Positions 57,690 to 64,000 of a stretch of 64,000 bases of DNA are shown here, piece after piece. The position numbers and the translations under genes are program-made. This DNA comes from Lamellibrachia satsuma (taxonomy: Eukaryota; Annelida; Polychaeta; Sabellida; Siboglinidae). Below the pieces are notes generated by a model. The model was not told the DNA's origin. It made no database searches and saw only the letters and a program-made list of their open reading frames with translations. The first letter of the stretch is position 1. Each line of letters starts with the position of its first letter. The stretch lies in contig BSQZ01000011.1 in NCBI GenBank assembly GCA_033239005.1, positions 1,348,501 to 1,412,500 of the forward strand. Reading direction: 5' to 3'.

Positions 57690-58080
57690 GCTCGCTCCGT
57701 TCACAGTGTACGGTTCCTCTCCAGGTCCATCTATCTTGGCCAAGTGTGTACCACTGTTTTAAGTCTATACTTGTTTTCCTTCGAATTTCGCTTTAGTATA
57801 TCTTTGTATCTAAGTTTGGGACGGCCTCTGTTTCTAGTACCTTCCGACAATTGAAAGAACATAGTTCGTTTTGGAAGCATGTTGCTATTCATACGAGCCA
57901 CACGATCTGTTCATCTGAGGTTTATTTGCATACTAAGGTGTCCCATGCTCGGGATGTTTTCTCATTTGAGCATGTCTTTGTTGGTAATGTGATCTATCCA
58001 TGTTATGCCCACGTTGCATCTAAGGTGTCTCATATGCAAGGCATGCAACTCCATAGAGCAGCATGGTGATAACCATTGCT
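57690..58080 (-). mobile_element. LINE C-terminal fragment between the direct repeats
   Basis: The minus strand reads ATCDHITNKDM-like text (about 57990), DRVARMNSNMLPKRTMFFQL, then RNRGRPKLRYKDILKR and WPR, characteristic of the C-terminal end of a LINE ORF2. Stops are present. The family differs from the RTE at 54775 and from CR1. Confidence 0.75.
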
Positions 58081-58230
58081 CTGTACACCTGACATTTCAC
58101 GCTGATTATTACATGGTGTGTTTTCCACAAACACTTCGACCAAAAGTTGATATGGACTTTTCCAATTCCATGTCTAATTTCGCCTTATCATATATGGTGA
58201 ACAATTATGTAGGGCGTGGAAAATTGTGAT

Positions 58231-58775
58231 CGCCACCAGACTGGTAGCAATTGCTACAATTGCTATCAGTTATCTAGTCTGGCATTTAGTATAATTAGTA
58301 ATAAACAGTTATGTGTACAAATGGTCATATCCTGCTACAGTAGGTTTGGTGACTCCGAGACGACTTACCGTTTTCATCCTACAGAACCACATAATAACTC
58401 ACAGTTCCTCTGTAACAAACCTGGACGAACGTATCCCATCGGAATATAGACCGTGCGGCTTCAACGCACAGCGACTACAGCAACATTAATTCTACTTCCT
58501 TGTTTAACCGTCACGACCGGCACAGCCGGGTCGACGCGGATAGGCAACCAAACTTAGTCATCAAAACTAGGTACTGTGAAAAACAGGGACATTGGCGACG
58601 CTGCGTTTGTTATTTATGGGCTTTATTGCGAAGAGGGTGCTAAATTACACAACGCAGCATGCTCCATAAATAACCAAGCCATATCCCGCCCCACAGCCAT
58701 TGAAATAGGCATGCGTTGTCAGTCTGCATCATGAGGTAAAACCAGAGTTAACCTTCCTGTTATGTAGGACTTGGC
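58231..58775. repeat. ~490-bp direct repeat, copy 2
   Basis: Partner of 57168-57660. It includes CCCATCGGAATATAGACC matching CCCATCGGAGTACAGACC. Confidence 0.85.
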
Positions 58776-59949
58776 ATATTGTGATGTGATTGTGATGAAG
58801 GGAACTGAATTCAGTTGAGCATGCATATTAACAGTTGTAGTGGCAGAATTGATTTGCTTTGGAATGGTGCATTTCTAAAAGAGTTTAAAAGGCGGATGGA
58901 TTTTAGAAAGAATGTTTAACATGGAGTAATACATTACCATTTTGGTCAACATTGACGGGCACCGTAAGTACCGGTGGCGTAAAGCTGGAAGTCTGCTACG
59001 TTGACAAAACTTGTTCAACATAAAATTAAGTAGTTCCGGAAATTTTGACGGTTAGGTTTTCTTTTAATCAGCCAGCACATTAATATGGCCATCAATAGAA
59101 ATATCAACTATGCAATATGCCCCATACAACGTGGCTCTATCAAACCCGAATTTTCTATAGCAAAGGGCTGCTTTGGGAAGCTTCTCGCGATACCTCATCC
59201 CTCTGACTTGGGCGTGGGAACACGATCGTATTTTGGAAACTGGCAAAATTATGAACGCAATCGCATGTGTAATGCAAATGATGTGAGGGAAATGCGAAGG
59301 TATGTTTAAAAAGAGTCTACAAACCTAAGCACATCAGAAGGCAGGTGGAGCCGATCGTTCAAATGAAGCTACTGTAGTCTGTAAGAACTTGGCGACACCC
59401 AGTAAGAAAAGTGGTAGACGGGGCAAGACGTGTCAACTTTCTTTCTGTCTCTTTCCGTAATTACAGATCAAAAAGTTTGAAAATAACCAGAGCAGTTAAT
59501 GACGTTCCATTACTGCTTAGAAAGTTGACACGACATGCGAATAGGAAACTACCTACTGTCTCATGTTTCAAGTTGTTTTACTCATACGAGCCGTGATGTT
59601 TGATCATAAAGTAGTTATTCATTTGCTATGTATTCGTCAAAGCTCTTGTTTTGAGAGTTGGTGGTGTAGTTTCCTCTCCTTGGAAGTGTTTCCGTTAATT
59701 TCCTCATATTTTACTGGATTTCGGTTGTGGACAGTTGCTGTTGGAATGCTTATGAAGTTACTTTTATGAATTAAATTGTCATCATATTATTGTTTGCCAA
59801 CGACGCCCCGGATCTCTGGTGTCATTTTGGCGTATTCCCGATGAGGATATACCCTGGGCTTGGCATACTGATAACACAATGTAGATATATTTAAAATATT
59901 ATAATGAAAATGTTATACTTTCAACAACAATTGAGGACCACCTCCATTA

Positions 59950-60125
59950 CAAGGTGCGTTACTGTTACCGTCATAAAAATACATTCATTTGTTTTACTTT
60001 AATTACAAGATGCATACATGTTACCTTCATTACAAGGTGCATGGTTGTCATCTTCATTACAAAGTACATGGTTGTTATCTTCATTACAAGGTGCATGGTT
60101 GTTATCTTCATTACAAGTTGCATGG
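59950..60125. repeat. 27-bp minisatellite, about six units
   Basis: Units of CATTACAAGGTGCATGGTT followed by GTTATCTT, with decreasing similarity toward the left end. The period is divisible by three, which explains open frames on both strands. Confidence 0.93.
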
Positions 60126-60455
60126 CTGATATGTAATATGTAGTCCGAGCAAATAGAATTGTGAGATTTCGCGTTATTCAATACTAGTCACATCGAATGA
60201 TTGCAGCATTAAGCGTTAGAAATTCCTCGGCACCCTGTGATTTGAATGGCCGAGATAGCGGACACATAGCCGGAACTACGAGCGCTTAACCCATTTCCAC
60301 TGACCCGTAACAAAGTTGTTAGTCTAAGTGTCTACTACTATCGTGATGTTTGTGTGACCGTTACACGGATCGTCAGCTTTAGCGTGAAGCCGTAGCGTGA
60401 AGCGTAGCGTGACCGTGCGAGCGCGTGCCTGCGTGCTTGGGCCGTATGTACCTAC

Positions 60456-60487
60456 GTATGCACGTGCGTGCGTGCGTGCGTGCTTGC

Positions 60488-60518
<31 letters not shown>

Positions 60519-60520
60519 TG
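60456..60520. repeat. (GCGT)n microsatellite
   Basis: About 60 bp of GCGT units with two GCTT variants. Confidence 0.95.
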
Positions 60521-61970
60521 CATATGTGATGTATGGGTGAACCCATTGTTGTTCGCCAGAAAACTGCCATGACTATGATTAAATGTGTTGTGTAATCTTG
60601 TCGACAAAACCATTTTTATGACGCTTTTCGTGTATCTGAACACTTACGAAAATAAGGCTGCAAGAAAAGAACTGTGAACGATTATTCGCACTTTTACAAC
60701 ACGTGAGACTTGACGTGGGAATCGACTATTTGGTGCTTACTTGAACTTGGGACTTGACAGCCAAAGACTCGATACTTGATAGTCAAATGCGAGACTTCAG
60801 ACTTGAACAAGGACTAATCAATGCATTGTTGTTTGTTTGTGTGTGTGCGTGCGTGCGTGCGTGCGTGCGTGTGTGTGTGTTTTGACACACCATTATGATT
60901 ACCATGTGCAACTAGGTCCAGCGCAACTGACATCATAACATACCGTAGCGGTTTGCACTGTCAGCAGGCAAGGGTTAATTTAACCCTCCGTTTACTGCTG
61001 GAATAAGGCACTGGTAGGCGATCTGCCTAATGACGTAGACGACTTCGGCGCCTAAATCTGAACCTGAATAAGCCTGCCAACTACTGGCTCGTGTTCTGTT
61101 AGTCCTTTTATCGCTACCCGCACGACCGTGACAGAAATACCAGATAGCATCTGAGCCACTGGCGTATTCACTCATTTTAAATACATGACCCGGAACAATG
61201 TAGAACTAGTTCGAACGTGGCCGTGCGAGCTTGTTGTTATCCACAACACACTCTGAGACGAGTTTGCTATGTTGCATTACAGATCACACAGGATTTCTGT
61301 ATCGAGGTATGTTTGGTGACACATGTTTACGCCAATCCAGCTTGCAATATTAGGGTGTATTAATTGATGTGACGTGCCAATACACGATCATTCGCTTCTA
61401 TTCAAATATGCAGTTCTGAACCTGGCCGACCGTGCACAGTATAATGGGTACGTTGCTTTATCGGGCAAGCTGTAGAATGATCATCAGGGATCACATTATA
61501 TAAACTGTCCCTCAAAGTTGTGGCTTTAAATTAAAACTACTCATTGTGTCTGGCGGCGCACAGTTGGGATTAGGGATCTGAATTGGGATCCGTGGAAAAC
61601 TGTATCCACAGGTGGAAACCGACGTTCTAAAACGCACGTGCGTGCGTACGTATGCTTGCGTGTGTATGTATGTACGTGTGTGCGTAAGTACATAAATGGG
61701 TACACACATGCCCGCACACAAACGCATACAGACAATTTCGCTCATAAGAATATGATGTATTTATATGCATCTTAGAGAAACTAATTTTTAAAACGCTCTT
61801 ACATTACCCGCAGTTAAATTTTTAATCAGCCCTTTACCACACTGTAAATCTGGCCCGCGGTGAGCACACAGTTAGTTCGTTTGCTAGTATTTCCTTTTTG
61901 TTGTTTAGTTTGATTACTGAAACTAGTGAAGTAGATACACTCGTGTTACACCGTTACAGTGGTTGTATAT

Positions 61971-61982
61971 TTTATTATTCAG
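61971..61982 (+). other. Putative 3' splice site upstream of TLR-E
   Basis: TTTATTATTCAG ends at 61982, 7 bases before the ATG. Matches the pattern before the other TLR genes. Confidence 0.45.
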
Positions 61983-61989
61983 ATCAGAA

Positions 61990-64000
61990 ATGAGAAGTAC
62001 CAGAGAAATGTTCAGGAGCCGGCGTTCAAGAATCATGTTATCTACCGTCGTACTGCTGGTGTTGAACGGGGCGATCACACGTGCAGTGGAGACCTGCCCT
62101 GAACACTTCACGTGTCAATGGGAAGGAGATGTGTTTATGCTGCATTGTAAATCGGTAAACGACACGCTAAAATCAACTATAACAGATTTGCCTGCAAGTG
62201 TGACACGTCTGGAGATTGACTGCTACAATCACCATGGCATGGTGCAGCTGACGTTCGCCAATCTGTATAACATCACGGAACTGACCATGGATAATATCAA
62301 TGTTAGAGCAAAAGAAACCGACATGTTTCAGGGCATCTCCAACATATCGCGTCTGATTTTGCGCAATCTGTATTGGAAGAGCATACATGATGAATGTTTC
62401 AAGAGTTTGACTAATTTGCGCTCGCTGACACTGGAACATCTTGAACAATTGGAATACATGCACCCGGACTCGCTAACACCGCTAGTGACACTGGAATCGC
62501 TGTCGCTCAGATATCTTGGTTTGCCTTACTTAAATTACACCCCGGTTATGGAAGGCATCGTGAGCTCCAGCTTTCAATCACTCGCACTGCACGGCATCCA
62601 GTCAACGGATATAGGAGTCGACCTAACGGTGCTATTCGGAAACTGGCCACAAGGTGCGTCATTGAAACGTCTAGATCTGGAAAATAATGAATACAGAGCA
62701 GTTTCCCTGGGTGAAATGGCACATTTCCGGCAGTTAGAACACGTAACACTCATAGGAAATGTACTTGCCATGGTTCCGTTTGAAGGGGCTTTCGGTTTGT
62801 CCCTTATGTTTTCTCACACAAATTTGAAAACAGTGTATATCACTGGAATGGACAGCACGACAACAGAGCTCTCGGTGAAAACATTGTGCGCTATTGCCGT
62901 GTCAACGGATGCATCTAACATGACTCCAAGAATGCCTATACCAGCCGTTGTAGTGGGCCCACAGGTAGAATCCATTTCGTTGAACGGGGCGACATTCCTT
63001 AGTGATAACCCAATACTTCCAAAGTGGTTATTTAAATTACAATTTCCTGAGCGGGGATTCGGAATACAAATGAACGACTCAAACAATGCTTTAAAGTATA
63101 TTGACGTATCCAATTTTCAATCTTCACCGTGTATTACCGTTGGTTTTATTGGACTTTATGCGCTTAAATATTTTAACGTACAAAATGTTCGTTCAATTGA
63201 TCCAAAAGTATTTAACGAAATGCCCAACGTGACGGTCTTACTGCTGGGAAACAACGACCTAGGCTATATCGTTGCGAATGACATTGAAAACCGCCTGTTC
63301 AGAAAAAATAGAAATTTGCAAGTTCTCGATTTGGCTGGATGCCAGTTAACTGAGATACCAACACAGGAATTCTCCCATCTACACGAGTTAAAACATCTCA
63401 ACTTATCCGGAAATTCTTTGGAACATTTTCAGATAGAACTGCACACGCTTAAAGAATTTCTATTCCTAAATCTGAGTGACAATAAACTGAGCACACTGTC
63501 TGTGGCTACACGAACGGAACTTGATCAACTGGCCGCTGAAAAAAACGTTGGAGTCGACATAAGTCGGAATCCGCTTCAGTGCACATGCAACGACACCGAA
63601 TTTGTGTCGTGGGTTCATACATCACCCGTGATGTTTCATAACAAAGAGAATACGTTTTGTACAGATCGGAACAGCACATTACATTTCCTCTTTCATCTAG
63701 ACAGTGACGCGATGGAACATGCATGTAATCCGAATCGATACAAGAACATCACGACGGTAAACAGTGACCATCAACGGACCCGATATAAGATCGTCTCAAT
63801 TGGACCCAATAATGAGCCAACTACTAACAACCATCACGACAACCTCTACGTGACAATTTTACTACCGGCCATGATTGTCTTAGTTTTCATATCAGTCTCA
63901 CTCTGTGTGACGTACAAGTATCGATGGAAATGTGCGTATGTCTGGAATCGCTTCAAGAAATATGCTAGGTTTACTGATGTTCATCTTGACGAAGTTATTT
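61990..64000 (+). CDS. Toll-like receptor TLR-E, missing TIR because of window edge (670+ aa)
   Basis: Open from the ATG at 61990 to the window end with no stop. A charged N-terminal stretch of ~13 residues precedes the signal segment (MLSTVVLLVLNGAITRA). Next come the cap ETCPEHFTCQW, leucine-rich repeats (LQVLDLAGCQL, LKHLNLSGNSL) and LRRCT (NPLQCTCNDTEFVSW...FCTDRN...HAC). Unlike the others it then has ~35 extra polar residues (NITTVNSDHQRTRYKIVS...TTNNHHD) before the transmembrane helix (ILLPAMIVLVFISVSLCVTY). The last residues in the window, FTDVHLDEVI, align with the sequence just before box 1 in TLR-B and TLR-D, so the TIR should begin within a few codons. Met14 is an alternative start. 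Confidence 0.92.
   Translation, partial: MRSTREMFRSRRSRIMLSTVVLLVLNGAITRAVETCPEHFTCQWEGDVFMLHCKSVNDTLKSTITDLPASVTRLEIDCYNHHGMVQLTFANLYNITELTMDNINVRAKETDMFQGISNISRLILRNLYWKSIHDECFKSLTNLRSLTLEHLEQLEYMHPDSLTPLVTLESLSLRYLGLPYLNYTPVMEGIVSSSFQSLALHGIQSTDIGVDLTVLFGNWPQGASLKRLDLENNEYRAVSLGEMAHFRQLEHVTLIGNVLAMVPFEGAFGLSLMFSHTNLKTVYITGMDSTTTELSVKTLCAIAVSTDASNMTPRMPIPAVVVGPQVESISLNGATFLSDNPILPKWLFKLQFPERGFGIQMNDSNNALKYIDVSNFQSSPCITVGFIGLYALKYFNVQNVRSIDPKVFNEMPNVTVLLLGNNDLGYIVANDIENRLFRKNRNLQVLDLAGCQLTEIPTQEFSHLHELKHLNLSGNSLEHFQIELHTLKEFLFLNLSDNKLSTLSVATRTELDQLAAEKNVGVDISRNPLQCTCNDTEFVSWVHTSPVMFHNKENTFCTDRNSTLHFLFHLDSDAMEHACNPNRYKNITTVNSDHQRTRYKIVSIGPNNEPTTNNHHDNLYVTILLPAMIVLVFISVSLCVTYKYRWKCAYVWNRFKKYARFTDVHLDEVI

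Larger units (their letters stand above)
58776..61980. other. 5' flank of TLR-E; repeats but no gene
   Basis: Contains a 27-bp minisatellite (59950-60125), a GCGT array at 60456-60520, a short one at 60845-60872, and a short ACTTGA-rich stretch at 60740-60810. ATTATATAAAC at about 61494-61504 is a possible TATA element ~480 bp before TLR-E. Confidence 0.5.

Noticed and set aside
59954..60181. Repetitive 60-residue frames on both strands
   Set aside because: Translation of the 27-bp minisatellite.

Overview
Eukaryotic, animal-type DNA. It is AT-rich, full of long microsatellites, and crowded with decayed non-LTR, LTR, hAT and Polinton/Maverick transposons. The host genes I can support are all Toll-like receptors (TLRs): signal peptide, leucine-rich repeats, one membrane-proximal cysteine cluster (LRRCT), one transmembrane helix, and a cytoplasmic TIR domain. 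Each TLR is a single uninterrupted coding exon, and four of them have a splice-acceptor-like site just 5' of the start codon, so a 5'UTR intron is likely. An expanded cluster of mostly intronless TLRs plus CR1, RTE, Ty3/gypsy and Polinton elements suggests a marine invertebrate. A mollusc or another lophotrochozoan is my best guess; the species cannot be read from the sequence.

Layout. 1-189(-): 5' end of TLR-A, cut by the window edge. 1-7.95 kb: upstream region of TLR-A, duplicated at 22.5-30.5 kb upstream of TLR-B. The two copies differ by element insertions: a CR1 5' fragment at 5.3-7.1 kb only in the first, a LINE fragment at 27.5-28.25 kb only in the second. 7.94-14.3 kb: a wrecked, composite Polinton/Maverick with about 550-bp terminal inverted repeats and remnants of protein-primed DNA polymerase B, penton-like capsid protein, packaging ATPase and integrase. 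15.1-19.6 kb: a decayed Ty3/gypsy retrotransposon split by a 1.37-kb GGGCC-rich non-autonomous hAT-like element with an 8-bp target duplication. 20.4-22.7 kb(-): complete TLR-B. 31.6 kb: a 165-bp hAT MITE with a perfect 8-bp target duplication. 34.5-38.3 kb(-): a nearly full-length CR1 with a GDSL-esterase ORF1. 40.4-41.9 kb(+): a ZMYM/DUF4371-type hAT transposase pseudogene containing a 13-bp minisatellite. 43.3-44.6 kb(+): CR1 fragment. 45.3-47.6 kb(+): complete TLR-C. 50.75-53.15 kb(-): complete TLR-D. 54.77-57.0 kb(+): an RTE-type LINE broken by an apparent single-base deletion. 57.2-58.8 kb: direct repeats around another LINE fragment. 61.99-64.0 kb(+): TLR-E, cut by the window edge just before its TIR domain.

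The TLRs would act at a membrane: the ectodomain senses ligand and the TIR domain, with box 1, box 2 (RD..PG) and box 3 (FW), recruits TIR adaptors. The array (-,-,+,-,+) looks like a recently and actively duplicating immune-gene locus, with transposons and tandem repeats supplying breakpoints and filling the space between genes. I found no tRNA, rRNA, CRISPR or bacterial-type operon. I found no wholly new gene system; the most unusual structures are the composite Polinton and the dated nested insertions around the TLR duplication.
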